Positions 1 through 7,513 of a stretch of DNA of 54,975 nt are shown here, one piece after another. Each line of letters begins with the position of its first letter. The first letter of the stretch is position 1. The position numbers and the translations under genes are program-made. The stretch spans positions 1-54,975 of the forward strand of contig CAZSNM010000006.1 of NCBI GenBank assembly GCA_964608455.1, read 5' to 3'. Source of the stretch: DTDX01 sp964608455 (lineage in GTDB: Archaea; Thermoproteota; Bathyarchaeia; 40CM-2-53-6; DTDX01). The notes beneath the pieces were generated by a model. That model did no database searches and had not been told where the DNA came from. It saw nothing but the letters and a program-made list of their open reading frames with translations.

Positions 1-48
1 CGCCACGGGCCCTTTAAATTTTCCGATTTTATTTTTTGTTTTCACTGC

Positions 49-59
49 TTTATAAAAGC
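49..59 (+). promoter_or_regulatory. TATA-like promoter element
   Basis: A TTTATAAAAGC stretch lies about 55 nt upstream of the small zinc-protein gene at 115. Distance and composition fit an archaeal TATA box with a short leader. This is a visual match only. Confidence 0.35.
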
Positions 60-114
60 TTTTATATTTGAAGGGAAGACATTTTTTTATTAATAGCGTT
101 TTTGGCAGAGTAAA

Positions 115-267
115 ATGAGAAAATGCGTAAGATGCGGTAGAAGATTAAGAAAAAGCGAGAAATTGAATATGTGCGAAAGTTGCAGAAAAGAAACCTTAAA
201 AAGGTTTTTGGCTAGTGTTTTACCTAATGTGGAAAGTTTACCTCGAAAAAAGAAGAAAACTACTTAA
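115..267 (+). CDS. Small zinc-ribbon protein, 50 aa
   Basis: This 50-residue basic protein has one four-cysteine zinc site: CVRC at residues 4-7 and CESC at residues 20-23. The C-terminus is a lysine/arginine-rich tail. The spacing is that of a minimal treble-clef or zinc-ribbon as found in small ribosome- or nucleic-acid-associated archaeal proteins, but no specific family is recognised. The ATG at 115 is the only reasonable start. The ORF ends convergent with the broken membrane-protein gene on the other strand and overlaps its stop by a few bases. Coding is supported by the cysteine pattern and the upstream TATA-like element. Function is unknown. Confidence 0.6.
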   Translation: MRKCVRCGRRLRKSEKLNMCESCRKETLKRFLASVLPNVESLPRKKKKTT

Positions 268-808
268 AGTTTGTTTCTGGAAACCTCGTTAAAAGTGTAT
301 TATAAATTAGAAATCCACCGCCTAAACTTATTAAACCAGCAATAACATTAAAAATTGTTATAAAGGGTAGTAAAGCTAATGTGGCTTCAAAAGGCTTTTT
401 ATAAAATGCTGAGAGAACAATAAGATTTGCCACAATCATAACTATGCATCGAATAGATATTCCAAGAAATGATGCTGCAATTTTTTTAGGTTTGGGGGTT
501 TATAAGTTTTTTGAATTATTAATAAACCTGTTGCAGTTGCAAATTCAGCTAAAGCCTTCATAAAAGCGCTTATAACAGCTCCGCTTCTAAATGATATGGT
601 TAAAAAAGCAGTTATTGAAGTGATAAATGCTGAGTAAGATCCAATAGATTAACCATGCTAAAACAATTGGTATTCCATCTAAATCAAATTTAAGTGTTGG
701 AAAAAGCGGAAATGGAATTTTTATTTTTAAAGCCCAAAAACTTAAATCGAAAACGATGGTTAAAGCGCTTAAAACGCTTGTTTCAGCTATCCATTTTGCA
801 ACTTTTAA
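260..808 (-). pseudogene. Frameshifted ECF-type (RibU-like) membrane transporter gene
   Basis: Read on the minus strand, this stretch encodes a hydrophobic protein of about 180 residues in three reading-frame pieces. The first piece contains FPLFPTLKFDLDGIPIVLAW and ends in WLIY. The frame then shifts by one base and continues GSYSAFITSITAFLTI through LLIIQKTYKPP. It shifts again in a run of C and A near 490-500 and continues IAASFLGISIRC through to a stop at 260-262. The FDLDGIPI motif and helix pattern resemble ECF-transporter substrate-binding (S) components of the riboflavin/vitamin type. No ATG, GTG or TTG start is in frame after the hisS stop, so the start is damaged too. Either this is a real pseudogene or the assembly has two indels; the second break lies in homopolymers. 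It lies just downstream of hisS on the same strand. Confidence 0.6.
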
Positions 809-811
809 TGT

Positions 812-2125
812 TTAGCTTTTTAAAATTTTCTTTAAGGCTTGATGAAGTTCATTAATATTTGTTTTAAATTCCATTTTAGATTTCATTTCTTTAATTGTGA
901 CTTGATTATTAAGAAGATCTTTAACACCAATTATGATTACAATTGGAATCCCCATAGAGTTTGCATATTCAAGCTGCTGTTTTAAACTTTTATTTTTTAA
1001 ATCGAAATCGCATGAAAATCCTGTTTTTCTAAGCGAAGCAATAAGCTCTAATACTTTATTTTTAACTTCGCTTGTAGCAGCAGCTATAAATATTTCTGGT
1101 TGAAAAGATAAATTTGGAAATAAATTGTTTCTTTCCATGGATATCATAAGCCTTTCCATCCCGCCTGCTACTCCAGTTGCAGGAATATCTCTTCCATAAA
1201 TTTTGCATAATTTATCAAATCGGCCTCCTCCAAAAATTGCTCCTATATCTTCTCCACCTTTATCATAGGCTTCAAAAACTATTCCATCGTAGTAATCTAA
1301 GCCTCTAACTATGCTAAAATCTAAAATGCATTTATTGCTTTTATTTAATAAATTTAAATAGTTGAAAAGTTCATTTAATTCATTAAAGGATTTTATGCTT
1401 TCTTCAGTTTCTAAAGCTTCTTTAGGAAGTTGATTTAATATTTTTTCAGGTTTACCATTAAGCGAGACAAGCTCTAACACTTTATTTATTAATGATTCAT
1501 TTAAGCCAGCTTCTTTAAATTGATTTTCTATTTCAGTTTTCGATTTTTTTCTAAGCTTATCAATTATTCGCATAATTGTTAAGCTTTTTTCTTCATTTAA
1601 CCCAAGCTTTTTTAAAAAAGCATCCATAAATTTTCTGCTATTAATTTTTACTTCAAAATCTTTTAATCCAACTTCCTCAAGAACATCTATTCCAAAAGAT
1701 ATTACTTCAGCATCAGCTAGTGGACTTGAAGAACCATAAATTTCAGCATCCCATTGATAAAAATATCTATAACGCCCATATTGAGGTTCATCATAACGCC
1801 ACATTCCTCCTATAGCATAAAGCTTTATTGGTTCAGGTAAATCATATCTGCTAGCAACCATTCTAGTCATACCAACAGTTAAATCAAATCTTAATCCTAA
1901 ATCTCTTCCAGCTTTATCTTTAAAATAATAAATTTCATTTTTAATGTCTGGACCGCTTTTAGCTTCTAAAGTTTCTAAATATTCTATTGTAGCTGGCTCA
2001 ACCATTTGAAAACCATATAACTTAGCTACATTCATTATTTTATTAAATATCCAAAGTCTTTTAGCCATTTCCTCAGGAAATGCATCTCGTATTCCTCTTG
2101 GTAAACTAAATTTTCGTGGCAACAA
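812..2125 (-). CDS. hisS: Histidyl-tRNA synthetase
   Basis: This class II aminoacyl-tRNA synthetase charges tRNA-His in the cytoplasm. Visible features are the N-terminal LPRGIRD segment, RFDLT at about 79-83, the motif 2 region YRYFYQWDAEIYG at about 119-131, the histidine-specific RGLDYYDG at about 274-281 with GGGRFDKL at about 299-306, and motif 3 GVAGGMERL near 318-326. The last ~90 residues form the anticodon-binding domain. The 437-aa length is normal. The gene begins with tandem TTG codons directly after the stop of the upstream splicing-endonuclease gene, so the two are cotranscribed and probably translationally coupled. A GGAAAGGG stretch inside the upstream gene is the likely ribosome binding site. 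Confidence 0.95.
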   Translation of the reverse strand: MLPRKFSLPRGIRDAFPEEMAKRLWIFNKIMNVAKLYGFQMVEPATIEYLETLEAKSGPDIKNEIYYFKDKAGRDLGLRFDLTVGMTRMVASRYDLPEPIKLYAIGGMWRYDEPQYGRYRYFYQWDAEIYGSSSPLADAEVISFGIDVLEEVGLKDFEVKINSRKFMDAFLKKLGLNEEKSLTIMRIIDKLRKKSKTEIENQFKEAGLNESLINKVLELVSLNGKPEKILNQLPKEALETEESIKSFNELNELFNYLNLLNKSNKCILDFSIVRGLDYYDGIVFEAYDKGGEDIGAIFGGGRFDKLCKIYGRDIPATGVAGGMERLMISMERNNLFPNLSFQPEIFIAAATSEVKNKVLELIASLRKTGFSCDFDLKNKSLKQQLEYANSMGIPIVIIIGVKDLLNNQVTIKEMKSKMEFKTNINELHQALKKILKS

Positions 2126-2650
2126 TTAACCCTTTCCTTTAAAATTTAAAAAGCTTAAAGTATAAAACACTATATCTGTACGCCTATCAATAACAGCTAA
2201 AATTAATTCTTTTCTTTCTTCTTCAGCAAAATTTAATAATGAAATTAATTTACCTATTGTTGTTTCCCTTCCTTCATGAATTATTGAAACTAAACGTCTT
2301 AAAGGTCCTTTACCATATACTTCAAAATCCATTTTTTTAGATTCCCTTACAATATAACCTTTTTCCCTTAAATCTCTATAAACCAAATATTTTATTAATT
2401 CCTCTTTTTTATTAGCTGATAACTTTTTTACTAATTCTCCTAAACCTAAAGGTTGCTTGGAGTTAAATTCATAAACTTTAATTTTTCCTTTTTCAACTAA
2501 ATAAAAAGCTTCATAAGGTTTTAAAAGCAATTCTTCATTTTTTAAATCGCCAAAACCTTTTTCTCTTAACTCTTTAACCTCTTCATTTAAAGGAAGAATG
2601 ACCTCTTTTTTTCTTAAATATCCTTGAATGGGTTCCTTAGGTTTTTCCAT
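2126..2650 (-). CDS. endA: tRNA-splicing endonuclease, structural-type subunit
   Basis: This 174-residue protein has the two-domain layout of the archaeal splicing endonuclease. Residues about 1-80 form the N-terminal domain. Residues about 85-170 form the C-terminal nuclease fold: KYLVYRDLREKGYIVR, then DFEVYGKGP, then LAVIDRRTDIVFY. The Lys that ends the catalytic triad in active subunits is not evident, nor is a His in the usual place after the VY motif. This suggests the non-catalytic beta subunit of a heteromeric (alpha2beta2) enzyme, the type found in crenarchaeal-like lineages and known to accept relaxed BHB motifs. The catalytic partner is not in this window. The gene is cotranscribed with hisS and divergent from mtnA, whose transcript appears to contain a BHB intron. 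Confidence 0.75.
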   Translation of the reverse strand: MEKPKEPIQGYLRKKEVILPLNEEVKELREKGFGDLKNEELLLKPYEAFYLVEKGKIKVYEFNSKQPLGLGELVKKLSANKKEELIKYLVYRDLREKGYIVRESKKMDFEVYGKGPLRRLVSIIHEGRETTIGKLISLLNFAEEERKELILAVIDRRTDIVFYTLSFLNFKGKG

Positions 2651-2724
2651 AATGTTTAACCTGCCTTAAAGACTTAAATGCTAATTAATTTAGTTATAGA
2701 TTTAATATGAAAATTTTAAGGTGA

Positions 2725-3793
2725 ATGAAAATGAAAAACTTTTTTTCTTTAAAAACTTTGCGATTTGAAAAAGGAAAGCTTTATGCTATAGATCAAAGAT
2801 TGCTTCCAAAAAAACTGGTTTTCATTAAACTTTCTACATGTAATGAAGTGGTTGAAGCTATTAAAAAAATGGTTATTAGGGGGGCGCCAGCTATAGGGGT
2901 TGCTGCAGCAATGGGTTTGGCTTTAACAGCTTATAAACATCGAGGTGAAAAAAGAGAGAAAATTTTAAAAGAGCTTATTAAAGCTAAAAGAAAAATTGAA
3001 TCTTCTAGGCCAACAGCTGTAAACCTTTTTTGGGCTTTAAACCGAGTAATGAAGAAAGCTGAAGAAAGCGGAGAAAAAATTGTTGAAGCTGTAATTGATG
3101 AAGCTAATAAAATTGCTCAAGAAGATTTTGAAGTAAATCGTAAACTTGGAGAGATTGGCGCTTCATTAATTAGTGATGAAGATTCAATTTTAACGCACTG
3201 CAAACAGCTCTTTTAAGAGCTGGCAGAATGCTGGAGCTTTGGCCACAGTTGGTTATGGAACAGCTTTAGGTGTAATTAGAGCAGCTATAGAAAAAGGAAA
3301 ACATGTTAAGGTTTACGCTACAGAAACTAGGCCGAAACTTCAAGGAGCTCGACTTACAGTTTTTGAGCTTATGAAAGATAAAATTCCTGTAACTTTAATT
3401 ACAGATAATATGGTAGGCTATGTTTTTCAAAAAAAACTTGTAAATAAAGTTATTGTTGGAGCAGATAGAATTTTAAGCGATGGTCATGTAATAAATAAAA
3501 TTGGAACTTTAACAATAGCTGTTTTAGCTAAATATTTTAATATACCTTTTTATGTAGTAGCACCTTCATCAACATTAGATTTAGAAAGTAAACTTGAAGA
3601 AGTTAAAATAGAGGAAAGAAGTGCAAATGAAGTAAGGAAAATAAATAATCTTTATATAACTGTTCCTAAAGTTAAAGTTTTAAATCCAGCTTTTGATGTT
3701 ACTCCACCTGAGCTTGTAACAGCCATAATTACTGAAAAAGCTATTTTAAAACAGCCCTATAGCGAGTCTATAGCAAAATTTTTTAAAGTTTAA
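2725..3793 (+). CDS. mtnA: S-methyl-5-thioribose-1-phosphate isomerase, interrupted by a 25-nt intron-like insert
   Basis: MtnA isomerises methylthioribose-1-phosphate to the ribulose form in methionine salvage; related archaeal eIF2B-like proteins act on ribose-1,5-bisphosphate. The gene appears as two frames. The first runs 2725-3216 with RGAPAIGVAAAMGLAL and SSRPTAVNLFWAL. The second starts within 3229-3793 with GALATVGYGTALGVIRAA, ETRPKLQGARLTVFEL and VIVGADRIL. Removing 25 nt (3204-3228) joins 2725-3203 to 3229-3793 in one 347-codon frame and restores the family motif THCNAGALATVGYG exactly. In the joined protein the catalytic Cys is residue 159 and the Asp is residue 239, next to the known Bacillus positions 160 and 240. 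The start ATG at 2725 follows AAGGTG; ATG 2731 is possible. The end overlaps the convergent phosphoribosyltransferase gene by 4 nt. Confidence 0.85.
3204..3228 (+). other. Putative archaeal BHB-type mRNA intron (25 nt) in mtnA
   Basis: Around this insert the RNA can fold as a bulge-helix-bulge. Exon CUGC (3198-3201) pairs with intron GCAG (3223-3226), giving a 4-bp central helix. The 5' strand then has a 3-nt bulge AAA (3202-3204). The intron closes as a 7-8 bp hairpin, CAGCUCU with AGAGCUG. The 3' strand has the bulge AAU (3227-3229) after GCAG. Cutting each bulge after its second base, as the archaeal splicing endonuclease does, removes 3204-3228 and joins TGCAA to TGCTGG. That restores Cys-Asn-Ala-Gly of the catalytic loop. 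The outer exon helix is weak (at most 2-3 bp), so this would be a relaxed BHB. Splicing itself is inferred. Confidence 0.75.
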
Positions 3794-4536
3794 GTTTTTT
3801 TCCTTGGAATTTGAAGAACAACTTCAATTGGGCAATTGATAATTTCCCCTATTTTACTTTTCCATTCATCTCCAATAGCTATTAAAGCATAAATTCCAGT
3901 TACTTCAGCTTTAGCTTTTTGAACAATTTTAACTAAAGCTTTTTGGGTTTCACCGCTATCTATTACATCATCAACAATTAAAACACAATCACCTTTTTTA
4001 ATGCTTCCTTTAGGTACATATAAGCTTACCATAACAGCTGTTTTTTGAGGAATAAAAATCTCTTCTATAAAATCTTTAACTCCAACTTCTCTTTCTTTTT
4101 TAGCTATAACAAGGTTTACACCAAGCCTATAAGCTAAAAGTGTAGCTAAAGGCACTCCATCAACTGCAGCTGTTACAATTTTAGTAATTCTTTTACCAGC
4201 AAACTTATTTATGCCATATTGAACAGCTCTTCCTAAAAGTATTGGATCAGAAATAACTTCAGTGTTATCAAAATAGCCTGAATCATCAAAAGCTATTCTT
4301 TTTTCTAATTCCATATCTAAACGCAAAACATTTTGAAGGAGGGAATTTATGGATTCAGCTCTTTTAATTGTTGGTAGAACATGCCCTTTAATATATCTGC
4401 TTAAAACAGTTTCAGGTAAACCTATTATTTGAGAAAGTTCACGATAAGTATAATAATTTTTAGCTAAATTAAGCAATTCTATTGTAGCCAATTTATATTT
4501 TAACTCAAGAATTCTGGAGCCTGATTCTCCCTTCAT
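3790..4536 (-). CDS. HTH-domain phosphoribosyltransferase-like regulator (GfcR/PyrE2-like)
   Basis: Residues about 15-60 form a helix-turn-helix (YTYRELSQIIGLPETVLSRYIKG). They are followed by a type I phosphoribosyltransferase fold with the PRPP-binding loop VLIVDDVIDSGET at about 185-197 and a VTAAVDGVPLATLLA substrate loop near 121-135. This two-domain layout is shared with archaeal proteins annotated as orotate or adenine phosphoribosyltransferase-like, including haloarchaeal GfcR, a regulator of glycolytic genes that uses the PRTase domain as a sensor. The protein may be a transcription factor sensing a nucleotide or PRPP, or a purine salvage enzyme. It is convergent with mtnA, which is consistent with, but does not prove, a role in purine or methylthioadenosine salvage. 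Confidence 0.75.
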   Translation of the reverse strand: MKGESGSRILELKYKLATIELLNLAKNYYTYRELSQIIGLPETVLSRYIKGHVLPTIKRAESINSLLQNVLRLDMELEKRIAFDDSGYFDNTEVISDPILLGRAVQYGINKFAGKRITKIVTAAVDGVPLATLLAYRLGVNLVIAKKEREVGVKDFIEEIFIPQKTAVMVSLYVPKGSIKKGDCVLIVDDVIDSGETQKALVKIVQKAKAEVTGIYALIAIGDEWKSKIGEIINCPIEVVLQIPRKKT

Positions 4537-4603
4537 ATTTTTACCAACCTTTTTATAAACTAAAATTTATTAAATCAAAAATTTACATGCCTAAATAAAA
4601 ATA

Positions 4604-5047
4604 TTAGGTTTTTTCATGCCTTAAACTTTTCATAATACCTTTACTATTTTGATATTTACCTGAATAAGGTTTTTCAGCTTTTTCCTGAAGTTGAATAAAT
4701 GTTATTTGAAGAAATGGTTCTCCTTGAGAAATTTTAATTTCATTTAATGAAGTATTAAAAAGAGAGACAGTAAGCTGTCCTTTAAAACCTGGATCGACCA
4801 AAGCTAAACCTGCTATTAAACCTTCCCTAATAAAAGATGAACGTAAATGCAGAAAACCAGCTATATTAGCTGGAAGCTCAATTCTTTCTAAAGTTGAAAT
4901 AAGCTTTTGTTCTTTAGGGTTAATTAAAAGATCTATGCTTGAGCATAAATCGTAACCTGCTGGATTTAAACATTCAATTTTAAAGGGTGAAATAATTAAT
5001 TCCCCGGTTTCAACCATTTTTTTAATTTTTAAATCTGGTAAAATCAA
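4604..5047 (-). CDS. dUTPase/dCTP deaminase family protein, probably dUTPase
   Basis: The 147-residue protein shows the family motifs NPAGYDL (28-34), HLRSSFIREGL (67-77), VDPGFKGQLTVSLFN (84-98) and a C-terminal YSGKYQ. In dCTP deaminases the third motif normally reads LE(L/F)xN with a catalytic Glu. Here that position is Ser and the pattern V-x-L-x-N is the one usual in dUTPases, with Asp85 in the place of the dUTPase aspartate. The protein is also shorter than typical Dcd (about 190 aa). Hydrolysis of dUTP to dUMP is therefore the more likely activity, feeding the flavin-dependent thymidylate synthase encoded at 30.6 kb. The start is the TTG at 5047, with AAGGAGC upstream. Confidence 0.75.
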   Translation of the reverse strand: MILPDLKIKKMVETGELIISPFKIECLNPAGYDLCSSIDLLINPKEQKLISTLERIELPANIAGFLHLRSSFIREGLIAGLALVDPGFKGQLTVSLFNTSLNEIKISQGEPFLQITFIQLQEKAEKPYSGKYQNSKGIMKSLRHEKT

Positions 5048-5123
5048 AGTTTAGAAGCTCCTTTAAGCAAGATTATCTAAAAACTTTTTGTTAAAGAGAT
5101 TTTTAAATTTTTATGGAGGAAAA

Positions 5124-6407
5124 ATGTTGCTTAAAGAAATTTTTGTAATAGATTGTCAATTGGCTGGAGTATCAGGCGATATGCTTGCAGCTGCTCTTTT
5201 GGATTTAGGAGCTAATGAAGAAAAAGTTATTGAAGCTATGGAAAGCGTTAAAAACTTTATTGATGGATGCAAAAAATTGAAGGTTTCAGTTATTGAAGTT
5301 TTAACTCATGGTATAAAAGCTAAAAAACTTCTTATAGAATTTGATGAGGAAAAAAACTCAAGATTTGGAAAAGAGATTTTTAAAGCTGTAAAAAAATGTG
5401 TTTCTGAATTAAAATTTTCTAAGGAAGCTGAAGAATTTGCTTTAAACTCTATTAAAACTTTAATTGAGGCTGAAGCTGAAATTCATGGAGGAAATTTTGA
5501 GAATGTAGAATTGCATGAATCTGGTTCAATAGATACATTAGTTGATATTATAGGTGTGGCTAAAGCAGCTGAAGACTTAAATTTATTTAAAAAAACAGTT
5601 TATGCTACTCCAGTAGCCGTAGGAAGGGGCTTAATTAAATTTTCCCATGGAATTTTTTCAACTCCAGCTCCAGCTACATTAGAAATTTTAAAAAAAAGAA
5701 AATTTAGATTTTTAGGTGGATTTATTGATGAAGAATTAACAACGCCTACTGGTGCAGCATTATTAACAAATTTAGCTTCAACATCTTTATCTTCCTTTCC
5801 ATTAATGATTCCAATAAAAATAGGTTATGGTTCCGGATCTAAAAAGTTTAAGGAGGCGCCAAATATTTTACGGGTAGTTAAAGGTGAAATAGAAGATAAT
5901 TCATATATTGATTTAATCTATGTTTTAGAAACAAACTTGGATGATGTTTCTGGAGAAATAGTTGGTTATGTGATAGAAAGGTTAATGAATGAAGGGGCTA
6001 AAGATGCATGTGTAATTCCCATGTTTACAAAAAAGAATCGTCCAGGATACATTCTTAAAGTTATTTCAGATGAAAAACATGTAAATAAGTTAATTTCAAT
6101 AATAATGAATGAAACTGGAACATTAGGAGTAAGAGTACAACCATGCATTAGACATTTAGCCCTAAGAAATAAAACTATTGTAAAAATTAAGTTAAATCAA
6201 AATATTGAGGAAAAAATATCATTAAAAATTTCAAGAAATAAAGAGAATGAAATAATTCAGATCAAACCAGAATATGAGGAGGCTAAAAAAATAGCATCTA
6301 AAATAAATATGCCTTTAAAAAATGTTTATTTTAAGGCAATTAAAGAGGCTGAAAAATTTTTAAATAAATTTGGGAGGCGAAAAGCGGGAAGCCAACGTTC
6401 ATGGTGA
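5124..6407 (+). CDS. larC: Nickel-pincer cofactor biosynthesis protein LarC
   Basis: LarC inserts nickel into the pyridinium dithioacid mononucleotide cofactor used by lactate racemase and related enzymes, a CTP-dependent step. The family (formerly DUF111) is recognisable from GVSGDMLAAALLDLG near the N-terminus, HESGSIDTLVDIIG, STPAPATLEIL, DEELTTPTGAALL and NLDDVSGEIVGYVIERL in the second half. In some lactobacilli the protein is made from two frames by programmed shifting; here it is one continuous frame. The ATG at 5124 follows GGAGGA with a 3-nt gap and is preferred to the upstream TTG at 5088. The last eight residues are encoded by the 5' arm of a large hairpin. LarB, LarE and a LarA-type racemase are not in the window. 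Confidence 0.9.
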   Translation: MLLKEIFVIDCQLAGVSGDMLAAALLDLGANEEKVIEAMESVKNFIDGCKKLKVSVIEVLTHGIKAKKLLIEFDEEKNSRFGKEIFKAVKKCVSELKFSKEAEEFALNSIKTLIEAEAEIHGGNFENVELHESGSIDTLVDIIGVAKAAEDLNLFKKTVYATPVAVGRGLIKFSHGIFSTPAPATLEILKKRKFRFLGGFIDEELTTPTGAALLTNLASTSLSSFPLMIPIKIGYGSGSKKFKEAPNILRVVKGEIEDNSYIDLIYVLETNLDDVSGEIVGYVIERLMNEGAKDACVIPMFTKKNRPGYILKVISDEKHVNKLISIIMNETGTLGVRVQPCIRHLALRNKTIVKIKLNQNIEEKISLKISRNKENEIIQIKPEYEEAKKIASKINMPLKNVYFKAIKEAEKFLNKFGRRKAGSQRSW

Positions 6408-6450
6408 TTGGGATTACCTCCCATAAGGTTAGCTTCCCGCAGCCTTTCCC
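6372..6450 (+). ncRNA. GC-rich structured RNA or palindromic element at the larC 3' end
   Basis: A 13-bp stem with one C-A mismatch forms between 6384-6396 (GCGGGAAGCCAAC) and 6428-6440 (GTTAGCTTCCCGC). Outside it, GGGA-GGC at 6372-6378 pairs with GCC-TT-TCCC at 6442-6450 across a GAAAA/A internal loop. Inside, TGGGA (6409-6413) pairs with TCCCA (6419-6423). The block is far richer in G+C than its surroundings, as stable RNAs are in AT-rich thermophile genomes, and is followed by A/T runs. The strand cannot be decided because the element is nearly symmetrical. It could be an independent small RNA, a 3' processing or terminator structure, or the solitary end of an IS200/IS605-like element. No known RNA family is recognised. 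Confidence 0.45.
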
Positions 6451-6672
6451 CTTTAAAAAAGAATTTTTATTTCTTGCTTAAAAAATTTTTTCTTTAAACA
6501 ACTTTTAAATCTTATGAATTTTCTAAAAACCTTTTTTAAACAAACATTTAAACCTTAAATTTAAAAACAATGAATTTAATTTAAATTTTCATTTAATTCA
6601 TTTAAGAATATAATAGGCGTAAAAATAACATTTTTATAACCCCTTATTGAATCTATTATCTGGTGAATAAAA

Positions 6673-6996
6673 ATGGGTGGAACAAAAAAGAAGACAGTAT
6701 CCCAAATGAAGAAGGAAGAAGAGAGAAGAAGAGAAGAAGCTGAAAAAAAGAGGGTTAAACAAGTTATAGAAAAAAAGGAGAGGAATGCCTTTTACACTGA
6801 AGCTCCTGAAACAGCGCTTAAAGAACTTTCTAAACTGGATGTTTTAACACCTTATACAGTAGCTTCACAACTTAACTTAAGGTTGAGTGCAGCTAAAAAT
6901 TTGCTTAAAGAACTTGAGGCTAAAAAAATTGTTCAAATGCTTCAAGGAAACAATAGGATTAAAATTTATAAGTTTATCGCACCATTAACATCTTAA
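6673..6996 (+). CDS. rps25e: Small-subunit ribosomal protein S25e
   Basis: This 107-residue protein has a long lysine/glutamate-rich N-terminal helix (about 1-40) followed by a winged-helix domain (TPYTVASQLNLRLSAAKNLLKELEAKKIVQ), the usual arrangement of archaeal S25e. It is a component of the 30S subunit head. S25e is found in eukaryotes and TACK-type archaea and is absent from most euryarchaeal groups, so it helps place the organism. The ATG at 6673 is preceded by GGTGA at a normal distance. A TTTTTATAA element about 40 nt upstream is the likely TATA box. The gene is convergent with the cyclophilin-like gene and overlaps it by 12 nt. Confidence 0.9.
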   Translation: MGGTKKKTVSQMKKEEERRREEAEKKRVKQVIEKKERNAFYTEAPETALKELSKLDVLTPYTVASQLNLRLSAAKNLLKELEAKKIVQMLQGNNRIKIYKFIAPLTS

Positions 6997-7362
6997 TAAG
7001 GTTATTTTCACTCCCTCTTTAACCTGCTTAAAGATTTCCAGATTTTCAATAATTTTTCCTATAAGGTTTACTGAGCTATAAGGTTGAGATTTTCCATAAA
7101 AAACGCATATAGCTGAACCTAAAGGCCAATAACCTATATCCCCAGTTTCAACCTTATTTTTAGGCTTTTCGCTCCCAACTTTCACTGGAACCCTAAAATA
7201 AATTTCTTCCTTCCAAATAGCAGCATAACTTTCAATTGGTAAAACCTTTAAAATCGCTTCAACAGTTTTTGGAGCTAAAAACTTTTTTAACTCCCCTTTA
7301 GCTTCACCTAAACCCTCAATAACAAACTTTACTAAAACTCTAGCTTCATTCATTAGAACCAC
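6985..7362 (-). CDS. Cyclophilin-like fold protein
   Basis: The protein resembles the small archaeal/bacterial cyclophilin-like family typified by Thermotoga TM1367, with IYFRVPVKVG, GDIGYWPLGSAICVFYG and PYSSVNLIGKI along the chain. Family members have a cyclophilin-like beta barrel but no demonstrated prolyl isomerase activity, so the role is open. The listed start is GTG at 7362; ATG at 7353 (MNEARVLVKF) is equally plausible and would lose three residues. It is convergent with the S25e gene. No partner gene on the same strand suggests a pathway. Confidence 0.7.
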   Translation of the reverse strand: MVLMNEARVLVKFVIEGLGEAKGELKKFLAPKTVEAILKVLPIESYAAIWKEEIYFRVPVKVGSEKPKNKVETGDIGYWPLGSAICVFYGKSQPYSSVNLIGKIIENLEIFKQVKEGVKITLLRC

Positions 7363-7513
7363 TTGATTTTTTTAAAAATAAAATATAGTGAATAAAATAA
7401 ACATAAACTATAACCATATTTATTTTTTATCCACTTTATTCTGCAATAAAGAATGATTTTCGGTTTTTAATAGAAGTAAAAGTTTTGAAGAATGAGGAGT
7501 TCTCTAAGTTTTA

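Noticed and set aside
480..660. Mini-introns as the cause of the frame breaks in the ECF-like gene
   Set aside because: No extra sequence is present at the breaks; single-base shifts restore the frame, and no BHB pairing was found.
2725..3793. mtnA as an ordinary frameshifted pseudogene or two separate genes
   Set aside because: All family motifs are intact on both sides and removal of precisely 25 nt with BHB geometry restores the catalytic loop. A simple indel does not explain the paired structure.
5966..6148. Minus-strand frame inside larC
   Set aside because: It is antisense to a well-conserved gene, has no ribosome binding site and no recognisable protein features.
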